Position numbers and translations under genes: made by a program. The notes below the pieces were generated by a model. The model was not told the DNA's origin, made no database searches, and saw only the letters and a program-made list of their open reading frames with translations. From positions 724,501-788,500 of the forward strand of contig JACVVK020000171.1 of NCBI GenBank assembly GCA_018292915.2: 64,000 nt of DNA. The letters are read 5' to 3'. This document shows, piece after piece, positions 46,471 through 59,626 of the stretch; the first letter of the stretch is position 1; the number at the start of each line of letters is the position of its first letter. The DNA comes from Batillaria attramentaria (taxonomy: Eukaryota; Mollusca; Gastropoda; Batillariidae).

Positions 46471-46614
46471 TGGGATAGTGCGTGTGTGTTTGGAGGGGGG
46501 GGGGGGGACAAGGCTGTAACCGAAAAATAGCTTGAAAATGGTATTCTAGATAATGCATACATACAAATGCAGGAAAAATCGTTGAACGGGTGGTTTAAGT
46601 ATCTGTTGGCAAGG

Positions 46615-46673
<59 letters not shown>

Positions 46674-46787
46674 CTCCAGCCGCCTACAGCACACACAGAT
46701 GGGCAGCAGGAGGCTGGTGATATGTGTGCATGCGTGTGTGTTTGAAAGAGAGGGTCACAAATTTCAAAGACCATCATGACAAACCAA

Positions 46788-46820
<33 letters not shown>
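46432..46820. repeat. (GT)n and two (CA)n arrays
   Basis: (GT)n 46432-46468, (CA)n 46617-46671 and (CA)n 46788-46819, with a G run at 46495-46507. Confidence 0.93.
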
Positions 46821-46822
<2 letters not shown>

Positions 46823-46849
46823 AACGAAAAGGGTCACCTTGAAATGCAG

Positions 46850-46855
46850 TTTATT
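46850..46855 (-). terminator. Candidate poly(A) signal of UNC-50
   Basis: TTTATT on plus reads AATAAA on minus. It marks the left edge of a fairly repeat-poor 3.5-kb stretch that extends to the UNC-50 stop, so a long 3' UTR is plausible. Nearer alternatives exist (for example TTTATT near 49608). Confidence 0.4.
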
Positions 46856-48730
46856 TTACCTGACTCTCCATAACAACAGCGAAATAATTTATACTCCCAC
46901 ATGGTCGGATTCCCACTCGTGTCTGGTTCTGATGATCCCCACAAGTTTCTCACAAACATGCACTACCATATATATACATAAATATTTACATTGTGGAAAC
47001 CATCCAATCCACTGTTAAAAACGCAAACAAATTTACACAAGTATTTGTACAAGATCTTATACATTGTAGTCATATGTACACTGGTAAAAAGAACAAAAGC
47101 TTGCATTACAGATCAGCATATTATACTGTACACATATACACGCACACAAAGTAAAACTTGACATACACGCTTCATACCACTGTTTCAGTGTACACATTTT
47201 TGCAATGTAGGTATGCAGGCAGATGGAACAGAGAGAATGGGAAGGAGGGAGGGGGTGGCTGTTAACGGTTTAAAGCACTAGTGACACAATTATAGATCTC
47301 AAAACCATTATTACTGTGTACAGATAATGTGCTACATTATGTCAACAAAATATGACATCGGCAAAATGATGCTTATCCTGTGCTCAGCGAGTCTGTGTTG
47401 TTTGTGAGCCGTGGCTTGTGGACAAATTGTGTTTGAAGCAAAACATTTCAACATTTCAATGGCAGCAAATTTTTTTTTCTTTGAACAGATTTTGGGGGGT
47501 ATATATATATATTTTTTTTTTTGATGATATCAGAGACACTATCTACACACTGTAACAGCAACTCTGAGATCTAAAATCATGTCACTAATGCTGTAACTAG
47601 TGTCTTCAGTCCACCACGATGGTGGTTTCAAAGACACGCCCTGCTCGAAGCCTATACAAACTTTGGCCCTGCCTGGATTCAAACCCAAGGACCTTCCAAT
47701 CTTGAGTTCGACACTCAAGCATTCGAGCTACCCAACTTCCCCAGGAAGGGGGTGGGGGTGGGGGACAGAACAGAGATGGAGTCAAGCTGACATTGTTCAA
47801 TTCTGAATCACACCTAAGCTAATTATTTTTCATATAAAAGAAACTGGGCACATATCTGGCAGCTGACAAAAGTCAACCACAAGGTGAAAGGAAAATATCT
47901 GCACACAATCAGGAGAACCCAGGCAGAAAAAACCAACAACTGAATAAAACACACAGATGTTGCTTGTGTGTGCAGCACTACATGTAACAGTTATTCTAAT
48001 CATGCAGTTTCCTCTTGAATAAAAAACAGAACACCACTGCTGGCTACAGCTTCACACCTTAATAAAACCGTATTATCAAATTTAGATCTAGAAAACTGCA
48101 AGGTGCAACTCACATATCTCTTTCATCTCTATATGCTAACTGCGTTCCGTTATCCTGAAAGGATCCATGTGAATTTTGAAAAGATGCGCTGCCCACGAGC
48201 ATTTACATACATGAACACCTCTACAGAGCCATGACTACAGCAAATCTGGACATCCTGTTTGCAGGAATACATGTATGTGCATAACACAGATTCCACTACA
48301 ACAGTAACATTCATGTAAGCTAACAGTACAGCTTTCCTTGAAGGACTTTGGCCGAAAAGACAGGCGTCAACAATTTCTTGTGATTCCTTTCTATCGTTTG
48401 ATTCCTGACATGATAACTGAAGTTATACGTACGTGTATATATTTAATTAATTATTGACAAGGAGTGTTATATCATTGATATGGAGTGTTCGGACATGAGA
48501 CAATGAATGGGCATCCTTACTGTCAGCTGAACTCTTTCCAATCCTGAAACGACGATAACAATAACAACAACAACAAAAAGACAGCAAGGATAAGGGGAAC
48601 AAAACACTCTGCTCTGTTGCCTACAAATTCAAGCTCGTCAGATGTACCCTGCACAACTTCACTATGCTTCCATGACAAAACACATACCCACACTGACTTC
48701 TGAACATACACCAGATAGAATATGCGCACG

Positions 48731-48765
<35 letters not shown>

Positions 48766-49182
48766 TATGCGATTTCAATTACAAGTGTGGATAATAAAAG
48801 CATATTTGTGCACAAATCCAAGAAGCCATATGATGTGATGCACTTGTAGCTCTGAGAAAATGAACTAGTTAACTACGACTTGAGTTTGTATACAACAGGC
48901 ACGTGCACAGTGCAGCCAAAACATACCACAAAATGATAAAGATACCAGGGTATTCGAAGATTCATCTACAAAAGTTTGTGTAGATCAAGTGATCATTCTG
49001 AGCAAGTCCCCAAAAAGATGAAGACTAGACTTGCTGTCAGTATTTTTGTGGCATGCATTCTTTGACTTTTATCGAATTTCATGAGTGAACACAGGAATTT
49101 TTTTTTTTTTAATACAGATAGATGTCACAGTCTTCAAAGACAACAGTATTATCTACAGGAGTCATGTTTTCCAATTTGTAGA

Positions 49183-49227
<45 letters not shown>

Positions 49228-50275
49228 GTACTGGTAGTAAATTTCATGGCTGTTTTACCTCTGGAGGCAACTCTGTGAGAAGAGAAGCATATGCCTGACT
49301 TGGCAAGAAACCAGTGGCCAGGACTGCTCTACCTACCCGGTCCTTCAATAAACAAGACTAAATTTTCAATGTGCATTACCCAGTGGTGTTCTGTACACGA
49401 GGAGACCAGATGCAACGCTTTGACAGCAGAATTACGTAAATGGTGCACAATATCATGACTATTGCATCGCAAACTTGGTTAATTATCTTTTGGTGATATT
49501 GAGACTTTTTCAGGGTTGCACATTTAAGTCGGTCCCAGGACACTGACCTATAAAATATTTCAAATGTCCTATTTTTCCCACCTCGAGCGGACATTTGTCC
49601 TATTAAAATTTTTATTGCCAGTAAGTGGCCAGGACACTGTGTCCTATCACTTTGCTGTTTCCAGGACACTTTGTCCTACAGAAACTGTGGAAAATGTGCA
49701 ACCCTGCTTTTTAAAGCAGCCCGGCCTCCTTTTCTTAGGTGATACACGTACTAAGGCCTTTCTAGGCAGGCTGGTCTCCGTTTTTAAATGGGATTAAAGA
49801 GAAAAAGAGCGATACGTGGTCAGGGTTTCATATCCGTGGGTACTATAATAGGATAAATGTCCTGGTTGACCGAAAATCTACAGGACATTTGTCCAGAATC
49901 ATGATGACTATGGCGTAGAAATGATGAGACGTACGTCCAACTCGACGTGAAAGTAATCGGACATTTCAAAACAGAATCAGGTCTGTGATAGACGTTCAAC
50001 GCAGATATGAAGCCTTGCATACACACAGGAAAGCATGACATTCAGGACTGTTTGTAAATTGTATTATACAGGTTGATGTCTTCTGCATCCCAGCTGGTAA
50101 AAACAAACAAGATTTTTTTTTGTTTTTTGCATCCATCTGACCATTCATTACACACGTCTAAAAACCCCGCACTCCTGCTTTTCTGCACAGAATATCAACA
50201 CACTGTCGGCCAACATTCAGCAGTACGTACACTCTAATGCCACATCCTGATGATCAAGATCACATTACTAGGCCT

Positions 50276-50342
<67 letters not shown>

Positions 50343-50420
50343 CTCTTCCTGCGTTTTGTTCACACAAGCAGAGGCATGTCACTGATCAACCACGGGTCCA
50401 AGGTAAACGTCGCTGCATGA
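46856..50420 (-). other. Downstream of UNC-50: probable long 3' UTR or flank
   Basis: No coding exon. Holds a reversed tRNA-like SINE head (about 47620-47745; on minus TGGGTAGCTCGAATGC and GGGTTTGAATCCAGG), (CA)n 48730-48761, (TG)n 49187-49225, a hAT-like MITE at 49511 and (CA)n 50279-50340. Confidence 0.45.
49511..49706. mobile_element. hAT-like MITE, 196 bp
   Basis: Perfect 15-bp inverted ends CAGGGTTGCACATTT and AAATGTGCAACCCTG. The CAGGG terminus suits hAT. Flanks share only CTTTTT, so the 8-bp target duplication is not clean. The interior repeats GGACAC/TGTCCT words. Confidence 0.8.
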
Positions 50421-53400
50421 TCAAGGATGATAAGGTGTGATTCGATAGTGGTAGAAATCACACAAGTGTGAGGTGAAGTTGTAGCGCAGTATAAGGGACA
50501 AGATGTACAGCAGCACCACTCCCATCATCGGAAACAGCATGGTCCGCGTGTTTTTCAGGAAAGGTAATGCTGCAACAGACAAGGAAGGAAACATTGCTGA
50601 GGACACTGAATCCTTAAAAACGCACTTGACAGGCTAGAGAACTCTTAAGCATTTAATTAGTATTCCAAGGGGAGCAGTTTGGCTTCCTAAGGAAAAAGAC
50701 TGGGCTTTTGTGGGAAAATCTGAGGTGTAAAAACAAACATTAGTTAAGTTTCCAAGAAAAGCTGACTGGCTTCTGAGGCAAAAAGAAAAGCTCAAAGCAA
50801 ATTTCTGCTTTGTGGTGTCACCCACTTCCACTTTTTGCACCAACCGACTTGTTCAGTTCAGTAGAGCACTGGCTACTCTGGCACAGTAAGAACTGATGTT
50901 TTGGTCGTGCAGTATGTAAAAGTCGGCAGCAGAAACAACTGATGCTCACGATAGAACTTACAGCTGCCAAACACAGTCGTGCAACATGCAGAATATAGCG
51001 GTCAAGAAAACTGCAACGAAGTGAGAATAAATATCACTGTAGATACGTACCACTGTATCCGAGAAATGTGATGTAGATGTAGTATCCCACTGCTACCAGC
51101 CACAGTGTGTTGCCGAAGATGCAGCCTAATGTGTTGCCATGATAAATGAAATCTGAAAATCCAGTTTGGCACAAACGTATTTATGCCAGTAGTGGCGGGT
51201 GAATAATGCTGAGCAAAACTAACATACATAAATGCACACAAACAATGACGACAACAAACAACAACAAAAAAAGATAAAAAGAAGCATGGTGATGGGTATT
51301 TCATACCACTTGTGAAGTTTTAATTCTGTGCTTGGTCAAGTAAGAAACTACCACCACCACCACCACTTCTGTCACTAACAACCAGGCTGGGGAATTGCTG
51401 AGAAAAAAAAGAAGAAAAAAAGACTGAAACCTAGGCCGGGGTTCAGAGGCAGTGCCCTGCTGAAGGACCACGGGGCATTGCCCCTCTTCAGAAAACAAAT
51501 ACAGTCAAACCTGTGTAAGGCGGTCACCCAAGGGACTGGGTCAAACTGACCACCTTAGACAGGTGACCGGGTTATCCAGGGTGTCATGTCAACAGCTAGT
51601 GTGTCAGGGGATCCTCTGGGGTGACCAGGTTAGACAGTGGTTTGGCTTATACAGGTGACCGCCTTGGCAGGTTCGACTGTATTAGCATTTTTAAAGGCAT
51701 TTAGTAGCATCTCCTGGGTTCCACACGTAAAATACTGCCTTGGTACTGACACAGAAGTCTGCAAAAATGAAGTTACACTCTTGTCACTTACGGCATCGCA
51801 TGTATCATTTTACATTACTGTGTGCACAACCTTTTCCCTCTTTTCTTTTCTTTGGCTGAAATGTAGATTTTTTTGCTAAAAGGATAAGAAATTTGGCTGA
51901 AAATTGCCAAATGACTGAAAATTACCCAGCCTGAACCACCACCACCACCACCCAGTACACTGTACTAAACAATGCAGTCAATGTATCAGACTGATTAGAA
52001 TCAATAAATTAGAATCAAATAGCATAAAGCCATTTTTTGGTTCATCAAATCATTCCAAACTCACGGTTGAGCAAAGGTAACTGGAAGAAATGGAGGATCA
52101 TGAGAAGGGGAAAGAAAGCGTTGAGGTGCACGTCGAAAGCGTAGGCCCACTCGACGTCCTGACCGCGGGGAGGGTTCACCACCATGTATTTATTCGTCAC
52201 AAACCTGCACACAAAGAGGAGAAACTTATATGCCCAGTTTATTTGAACATTACACTTGGGTAGGCGAGTGTGAAGTCTGGCTAGCACAATGAGCATACCT
52301 GAACACAGTTACCAAGCTTTTTTTTTTCATTTTTCATTTTTTTAAAGATTTGCAGGACTGTTTTTCTTGGTGGGTTTGTCTCTCTCTCTCTCTCTCTAAC
52401 ACTCTCTCTCTTAAAACTATGACTTTTTTCAATCTCACACAAATACAACAACTTTATGAGTTTTTGCCTGCTTAATCACTTGACTTGACAAACTGTTAGA
52501 AAAATGAAATACAGAGGTGCTAAATCAGTGAGCTAAATAAGTACATTAGTAAATGCTACCATGTTAAGGGACAGAGAGACCAGAAACTGAGGATGTAAAA
52601 CGCAAACTAAGAAGAGGTGTACCAGAGCAAGGTGGCTATCAACAGTCCCACGCCGATGCAGTCAACAAATACCACCCACAGCAGGAATTTGATGAAGCCC
52701 ACAAAACCCAGACCGAGGACCAAACTAAAGCCAAGGGATGAGGCTGCACAGAAAAACAGGCATACTTCGGTAATAAATATATCACAAATGAAATGCATCA
52801 GAGTTACCTGTAAGCTGCTATAGGAGGCAAGAGCTGCATAACAAAGAGCTCATCAGTCTACTATAGGCCATTCCAGAAACTAAGTGGTGAGGTTTTCGGT
52901 GTCTGCCTAGTCCCGTTTGCAGTTCTTGCTGCCTAGGAAGTCCTGAGAACGGGGGAATATCAGTCATGCATGACACTGGGAACTGAGGCTGGAGCCACCG
53001 ATGCTTACAATAGTGTGGTCAGTCGGCACCATGTCACACTGAGTGACTAGTGTGTCCTGAGGCTGTTTGCGACCCAACACTTGAAGAAAATCCCCTCAAG
53101 AACATTCTTTCTTGGCATCCACCAGCCCACCACATGGCCTGTGACCAGTTCATAGTTATGCAGCTCAAGGTTAGGGGAGAAGGTCCTACCTTGCTGCACT
53201 CAGCCTTACAGCACACAAGTAAGTCTTACTCTTTGTGTATGATCTTTGTATACTATCACTCATGCACGCATCACAAACTAAATCAAACTAAGCACTGATT
53301 CAGTTAATGCTCTTGCATTTCACAGAAATACGTTTACACTACAACACTGACAGTGTGAATCATTCGCTCATTCTACTTCATCATACAATAAATTTTTTAA

Positions 53401-54461
53401 AGTCTGAACATGAAGTTTTAAATTTTATACTCACCACACAGCCAAAATGACATTAACACCAGGAATGCCGGATCATCTCTTGCCCACTGGTCTTTTGTCT
53501 CTAGAAAGTCACAAATAATATTTTAGAAAAGAAACAATTAGTAATTGTTGAAAAATAAATGATTTCAGAAAGGAACCACGAATGGTACCGATTACTGTGT
53601 ATGATCAAAATTACCAGGTAAGGCCAATGGTTCAAATTTGAAAATAAAAAAAAATCAAAGCTAATGGCTTCAAGGCCAACACACAATGATAATGTGACAA
53701 GTTTGTTTAAGAGATACTACAACTATTACTAGTGCTGCTAATGCAGTACCGACAAAAAACGGACAATACATAAAATTTCCTAATCTTTACTACGCAATCA
53801 ATGTACATGTACCACCAGGGCAACTACAGCATATTGTTAAAGTGCTGCAATGTTGAACTTGTCATTTCACTTACGTTTTCTGTATTGGAAATTCCGGTAT
53901 CTGAGGATGAAATAAAACTATGGTTAAACATCAGAACAATAATTCAAAACAGAGCACATAATTTAACAATTAAAACAAAATGAAGGTAACTTCTTTTTTT
54001 TAAACTGACAAACTATAAGAAAATAGCTATCATTATCAAATATCAAATTAGTATTAGATAAACAAAGTTCTACCTCAACAACTCGACCCCCCCCCCCCCA
54101 CCACCACCACCCCCCACCTATTCAGCCAAAAGTGTGGGAATTAATTTGTTTCTTTGTTGCCCTCTAAGCAATAGCCTTTTGGCGTTCTGCTCATTTACTG
54201 TTACATGCATCATGCAAAGTTTCAAAAGGGTACTTACACTTTCTGCGGTGAGTAGAAAAGATACAGCATTTGCCAAAATGCATACTCAAAATCCATCTGT
54301 CTGAATTTGAAAAGACGCCTGAAGTACTTGTAGCGCTTGGCGTTGGCAGACAGGTGTGCATCTGTCTTCTTGTTATCATCGCTCCTTCGGCCATCAGCAA
54401 AGGGTGATGACAATGTCGAAGACGGTGAAACTGGTGGTGATGTTTTCCCGAAACTTTTCAT
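50421..54461 (-). CDS. unc-50: UNC-50 family Golgi membrane protein (7 coding exons)
   Basis: Exons on minus: 54238-54461, 53875-53900, 53435-53500, 52623-52743, 52065-52204, 51051-51152 and 50421-50569. All are GT-AG, and phases close to 276 codons including TGA (275 aa; human UNC50 about 259). Family signatures: AKRYKYFRRLFKFRQMDFEY near residue 45, SPQKVYRNFQYRKQTKDQW, DVEWAYAFDVHLNAFFPLL and GNTLWLVAVGYYIY. Five hydrophobic segments at about 94-119, 121-146, 169-190, 203-222 and 234-252 match the five-pass topology. UNC-50 proteins sit in Golgi membranes; the yeast homologue Gmh1 binds the Arf-GEF Gea proteins, and C. elegans unc-50 is needed for assembly and trafficking of some nicotinic receptors. 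Exon 2 is only 26 nt. A minus-strand donor (CAAAG|GTGAGT, exon edge 54721) and an acceptor near 54491 indicate a 5' UTR intron. Head to head with COA5. Confidence 0.96.
51502..51679. mobile_element. Tc1/mariner-type MITE, 178 bp, in an UNC-50 intron
   Basis: The ends CAGTCAAACCTG and CAGGTTCGACTG are inverted repeats that extend to GGCGGTCACC and GGTGACCGCC, bordered by TA on both sides (51500-51501 and 51680-51681), as for Tc1/mariner insertions. Non-coding. Confidence 0.88.
52378..52410. repeat. (CT)n tracts in an UNC-50 intron
   Basis: Short CT arrays at 52381-52397 and just beyond. Confidence 0.8.
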
Positions 54462-54721
54462 GACTGCTCAGTACTCTGCTGCTGCAGACTGACAAATGAC
54501 TTTTTTTGTTAGCGTTGCACATATCTACTGTGGGGACAAAGCCGCAGAATAACATATTATAACGCAAGTTTCATCCACGGGATATGGTGTATGTTTGATC
54601 GCTCCGTGTGACTGTCATAGTAAAGAAGTCTAACATGGAGACGTAACATTTTCATCATTTATGGTGAAACTGTGAGACGGAACATCAGTATTTGTATTCT
54701 GATTCATTAATTGTACTCACC

Positions 54722-54920
54722 TTTGCAGCTGCTGGTCGCGTAAGAAGTCCAATACCACACAGAGATTGAGAAACAGCAAAGTTTTTCAACGATACCAAAA
54801 GTTGCTGTTAGATGCCAGCAAACAGGAAGTTACCCAAAATGCGTTCTTACTGGGCGAAAGAGTTTTGGCAAGGGAGAGCAATCTCCGTGACTCACCTTGG
54901 CATGAAACCGTGGTAAGATT
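54722..54920. promoter_or_regulatory. Candidate bidirectional promoter of UNC-50 and COA5
   Basis: Lies between the UNC-50 5' UTR exon edge (54721) and the COA5 side. An ETS-type core, CAGGAAGT, is at 54823-54830, next to TACCCAAAATGCG, which resembles the ZNF143-type CCCAGAATGC box. There is no TATA box. A donor-like GTG|GTAAGA at about 54913 could end a COA5 5' UTR exon. All inference from motif likeness and position. Confidence 0.45.
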
Positions 54921-55120
54921 CAGGTACATAACTGCTTACATGGTACTGTTTGTTTTTGCAATAATAACGCTCACACGCTGTTGACATCGCAATGCTGACT
55001 GGTTCGTGTATGATGAAGATCAATGCTCCAGCTTTTTGCACTCGAAGGGGTTTCGTTTGCTTATATTTTAGACTTGTGAAATTGCCCAGTCGATGTCAGT
55101 CTTACGAAACAGTAGCAATG

Positions 55121-55362
<242 letters not shown>

Positions 55363-55520
55363 ACCCGCATTTTCGTGCATATTTTGAAAACATGTTTGGT
55401 TTTTTTTTTTCACAAATGTTACTTGTGGCTCCATGTTTACATTTCCATTACAAATTTGGTGATTCTGTTCATTCATTACCTCTAATCAGATATTTCCTCT
55501 GCTTTTTAGAAAATCCAATC

Positions 55521-57022
55521 ATGCCAAAGTACGGACTGGAGGACACTGAAGAGGATACTAAACCAAAATTGGCATGCTCTGGTCTCCGAGATGATCTTCG
55601 GGACTGCTTGCTGAAAAGTGACTGTGTCAGAAAGGTACTCAACGAAGCTAATATAGCGATGTTCACATTCCGCCCAGTTCTTCCTAAACAATATATATAT
55701 CATGTAAAATATTGTGTAAGGATGAAGGAGTCCTGCGCAGGAAAGAGTATCCACACAGGATGTGCTTCCATTACACTGGAATGAAGTGTGGGTGAGCATA
55801 CAATTTTGTGTCATTGGATGGGCCAGTTGCCAATCAGGACCACAAACTTTTTTTTATTATTTTTTTTTTTGCTGCCCCAACTCTTTGCCAGCTCCAGTGG
55901 TGTTCCTCCCAGGTCATGGGTGGAACCCACGGAGGACTCATAAGCTGGGACAATTTTTATTATGCATGATGGTGGAGATGAGGATGATAGTAAGATGATG
56001 CTATGGAGGTCCATGTGGTTTGGGACTGCGAGACAGGGCCGCATTCCACGCTTCCTGTCATAAATATCCCGGCATTAACCAGGCCCAGGAACTACGGCAC
56101 CTGCGGTGCCGGCCGTGTAATCATCCACTTCGTAAGACGTGTCATACTGAGGGAAGCATCCCCAAAGTCGCACCCGTGAAGTGGGTGAAGCTCGGCTGTG
56201 TGGCAACAGCCTCCCCATCGGGCCCATAGCACACCCGCTCTGGGTAGGAGCCGACCTAGGTAGGAAAAATCCCGCTTGCCTCGGCTGGGATTCGAACCTG
56301 GGTCTCCCAGTCCGTGATCCGAAGTGCTAACGACTACACTACGGGGGCCGGTAGGACCACAAACTTACCACCTGCACTGAAGTGCCAGCATGAATGGACA
56401 GACATTAATTAAGATTGATTTATTGATGCTAACACTTTTGTTTGTTTTGTTTTTTTAAGAACGGCAAAACACCCAAGGAGTGTTTGATGCTTGGAAATGA
56501 CCCGAGCATTCCAACCGAATGTCAAAGTCTCCGGACTGCCTTCTTTGAGTGTAAGAGATCTTTGGTAAGATGTTTTTTCAGTCTTACAGACAAATTTGAT
56601 CATTCAAGCAACATATTTGTTGTTGTTGTTTGCATTTCGTTTTATGTTGTTATTGATCAGTCCATGTGTTCGTGAGGAATCTGCATGTGGGATATGCATC
56701 AGGGGAGGTAATGTAATTCATCTGAACCTAATACTGAACCTGCGCTTCGTAAATAACTAATCCTTTACGACTCCAGTTTCAAGAGCACAGCCTACTTTCA
56801 GGTGCCCCCAGATTAGTATCTAAGATTTAAAAAAAAAAAAAAAAAAAAAAATTGACTCATACCTGGTCTCAAGTTTTTGTACTTACGTTTTGATACAGTG
56901 AGAAATGGTCATTACTGTAGCATTCTGCTTTCAGCTTTCCATGAATATTAATGCGTGTGTTTTTGTTTGTATGTTCACAGCTAGACATGCGACAGCGGTT
57001 CAGAGGGCGTAAGGGATACTGA
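55521..57022 (+). CDS. coa5: Cytochrome c oxidase assembly factor 5 (PET191 family), 3 exons
   Basis: Exons 55521-55634, 56460-56564 and 56981-57022, all phase 0 with GT-AG introns, give 86 aa ending LDMRQRFRGRKGY, the family's conserved end. An acceptor (CTTTTTAG) 12 bp before the ATG implies a 5' UTR exon upstream. Twin CX9C motifs: Cys19-Cys29 and Cys59-Cys69, plus Cys35 and Cys46. Members are imported into the mitochondrial intermembrane space and are required for cytochrome c oxidase assembly. It is longer than the human protein (about 74 aa) by an acidic N-terminal insert (LEDTEEDTK) and a loop (LGNDPSIPTE) between the CX9C pairs. Intron 1 carries a recent SINE-D. AATAAA at 58087 and 58103 end a 3' UTR of about 1.1 kb that includes a minisatellite. 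Confidence 0.96.
55850..56352 (-). mobile_element. SINE-D, full copy, in COA5 intron 1
   Basis: About 500 bp on minus, from the tRNA-like head (CCCGTAGTGTAGTCG, GGGTTCGAATCCCAGCC) to a T-rich end on plus. Flanked by the perfect 14-bp duplication AGGACCACAAACTT (55836-55849 and 56353-56366). Confidence 0.95.
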
Positions 57023-57544
57023 TGTGATAGGGGCATTTGACAGACATTGAGTTGCATTTGAGAATGGATGTTTGTGGACAATACTTCACTTCATGATGTC
57101 AGATGAGGACAGGCCTCTTTGTAGCTTCTGCTATAGCAGTCTTTTCTGGGATGATGTGTTCTAACATTTCCATGGAACGTGTAATACAACCAGTGTGCTG
57201 GCTCTCATTACTGAACCACTTTGCATGTCACGTATATCCATCTGTACCCAGCCAAACAACCTTTGGTGTGTTAGGTCGTTTGCTGTGGTAACTTCTTGAT
57301 CAAGCCAGTACCATTCAAGATGGAAGTCCAGGGACAAAAACTAAAGTTTTATCGTTGAAGACATTAACCTTTGGGCGACGTCGTGGGTAAAAAGTTGCAC
57401 ACACATTGCTTTGGATGAACGTATCTCAGTCAATATATTTATGTCACACCTTTGAAATTTCATGACTTTGTCAATAAATGGTTTGACTATGTTCATGCCA
57501 AAAACTGTGTTGTTTAACTTGTAATTAGCAGAGTAATTAAAGAA

Positions 57545-57800
57545 TAAGTTGTGAATTGCCCATATAAAAACCATGGGTAATTTGTTTCCCACGATGTAGG
57601 ACTAGAAATAAGTTGAAATTTACCTTTCTAAAAACCATGGGTAATTTGTTTCCCACGATGTAGGACTAGGAATAAGCTGCAATCTGCCTATATAAAAACC
57701 ATTGGTAATTTGTTTCCCACGACGTAGGACTAGGAATAAGTCGAAAATTACCTATTTAAAAACCATGGGTAAGTTGTTTCACACGATGTAGGACTAAGAA
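57545..57800 (+). repeat. Minisatellite of 64-bp units in the COA5 3' UTR
   Basis: CCATGGGTAATTTGTTTCCC-type units start at 57571, 57635, 57699 and 57763, exactly 64 bp apart; four copies, the last diverged. Confidence 0.93.
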
Positions 57801-58086
57801 GTTTATTAGCGACGTAGCCGGAAGGTTAACAGAATATTTGTATCAATGTGCATGCTGTATTATGTTTCACCATTCTTTTGTCTTGTTTGTTTGTGTGAAG
57901 TGTTTGATGTTAGCATTGTTTGAATGTCTGCAAAGAGTCCGTGTGCGTCAGTGATTGTTTTTTTTTCCTGTTGTTTCATGTGCCAGCAGAAAGGAAAAAT
58001 AAAAGAAGGAAAAAGGAAATGGGTGATTTAACTGATCTTGTGAAATCTAAATCTTTCTTACTGTTATAATATGAAGTGCATTTTGC

Positions 58087-58108
58087 AATAAACGTTATGT
58101 AGAATAAA
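58087..58108 (+). terminator. Tandem AATAAA poly(A) signals of COA5
   Basis: AATAAA at 58087-58092 and 58103-58108, about 1.07 kb after the COA5 stop. Confidence 0.7.
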
Positions 58109-58356
58109 CTGTACATATGTCTGTGTGTGCAACTTTCTGGGTTTGTTCTTTATACCAGAGCGCAATTGTTTGTTTTGGTTTTGTTTTGTAGCAAACCATT
58201 ATTTTAAGCATTGTCCAACATTTTACATTAACATAAATGTTGTGTGTGTGTGCAGCTCTCAAGATAAAAATAGATTCTTTAGAAAAAAACAAACAAGATT
58301 TTTACATGTATTGCATTTTTGTTGATCTTGTTTCTATATAATGTACATCATCATAG

Positions 58357-58362
58357 TTTATT
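58357..58362 (-). terminator. Possible poly(A) signal of the small minus-strand gene
   Basis: TTTATT on plus reads AATAAA on minus. It would give a 3' UTR near 1.3 kb for the gene ending at 59627. Inference. Confidence 0.3.
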
Positions 58363-58508
58363 ACAGCAGGTCTGCTAGATGCCTCAAGTGGTTGGCCACT
58401 TGCAATACATGTATTTTAATCAGCCCTGGCTATTACTGTTCTTCCCAACTGAAAACTGATTTCTTGAAATTGATTTATATATTGGCAAGGAGTGGGTAAT
58501 GCCTGCCT

Positions 58509-58511
<3 letters not shown>

Positions 58512-58558
<47 letters not shown>
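58512..58558. repeat. (CA)n microsatellite
   Basis: About 23 CA units. Confidence 0.95.
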
Positions 58559-58560
<2 letters not shown>

Positions 58561-58679
58561 CTGTGTAAGACAGTCTTTCAGTCACAGTTAACGCAGACAA
58601 AAACACTTTGTGTGTTACTTGTGTCTTTACTTCAACCTGGTTGTCAGACCATAAAATCCAAATACATACATGTACACTG

Positions 58680-59626
58680 AACAAGTTTTTTTGTTTTTTT
58701 TTTAATATGCAAAACATCCTTACATCCAAACTTGGCATATAAAACATTTTTCATAACAAAACTTGCTGCTGAGCTGCACACCCAATCACCTACGCTCTTA
58801 CTGAGATTGTTAAAAATTCAAAAACAAAAATACTTGGAAAAATGAGCACAAAAGAAAAAAAGTTCCAAGTGAGTTTAAGTTCAGAGAAACCATATTAAGG
58901 GTCAACAGGTGTGGGGTCATGCTGTTAGAACTGCCAGGTTAACAAAAAAATCAATGAAAAAGGGCACAAGACAAATCTTCCACGGTTCCACCAAATGAAT
59001 ATATTTTCTGAGAACCCACAGGTGTCAATGGGTATGGAAATGGGGGTGAGGTAATGCTGTTGGAACTGCCAGACTGAAATAGGGTAGGTGTACAGAAGAT
59101 GCTGATGCTGAACCAGGATAATGTAAAAGCAAAGGGTAGTTGTGTCCCAACCAGTTGGCAAGACTATGAGGCTTGGTGCTGCAGTGCAGCTGGAGGAAAT
59201 CCGGGTTATCTGGGTTTAACATCCCACGTCACAAGATGTGATGGGAGACGGCCCTAATGGGCAGGTTATGGGGGAAGGGATAGCTACCCTAAATGGACAG
59301 AGCAACTGAACACTATTTAATCCAGTCAGACTGCCAGGTTGACCAAATTTAATGAATCCTTGACAGTGATCGTCAAGTTACACGAACAGGTCCAGTTCAC
59401 ACTGCTGGAGGAAACGGGGAAAAAACTTTTGGAGTGAGCGCATTTTCAAGTTTCACAGCCTCGCACAAAATGCAGAAGCAGTGGACCAGCTGACTACACC
59501 ATGTACTGAGGTAATCGTGCATAGCAGTGGGAGTTACATGTACAAGTGTATTTGCCTGCATTCCATGCTTCAATAGTATACAGCTTAGTGTACATACTCT
59601 TGATTCCTGCAAAGATCACTGGCTGA
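58680..59626. other. No coding exon seen; possible 3' UTR
   Basis: Holds two imperfect copies of an ACTGCCAGGTTAAC/ACTGCCAGACTG segment (about 58931 and 59065), with a third scrap near 59330. Could be the 3' UTR of the minus-strand gene at 59627. Confidence 0.35.
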
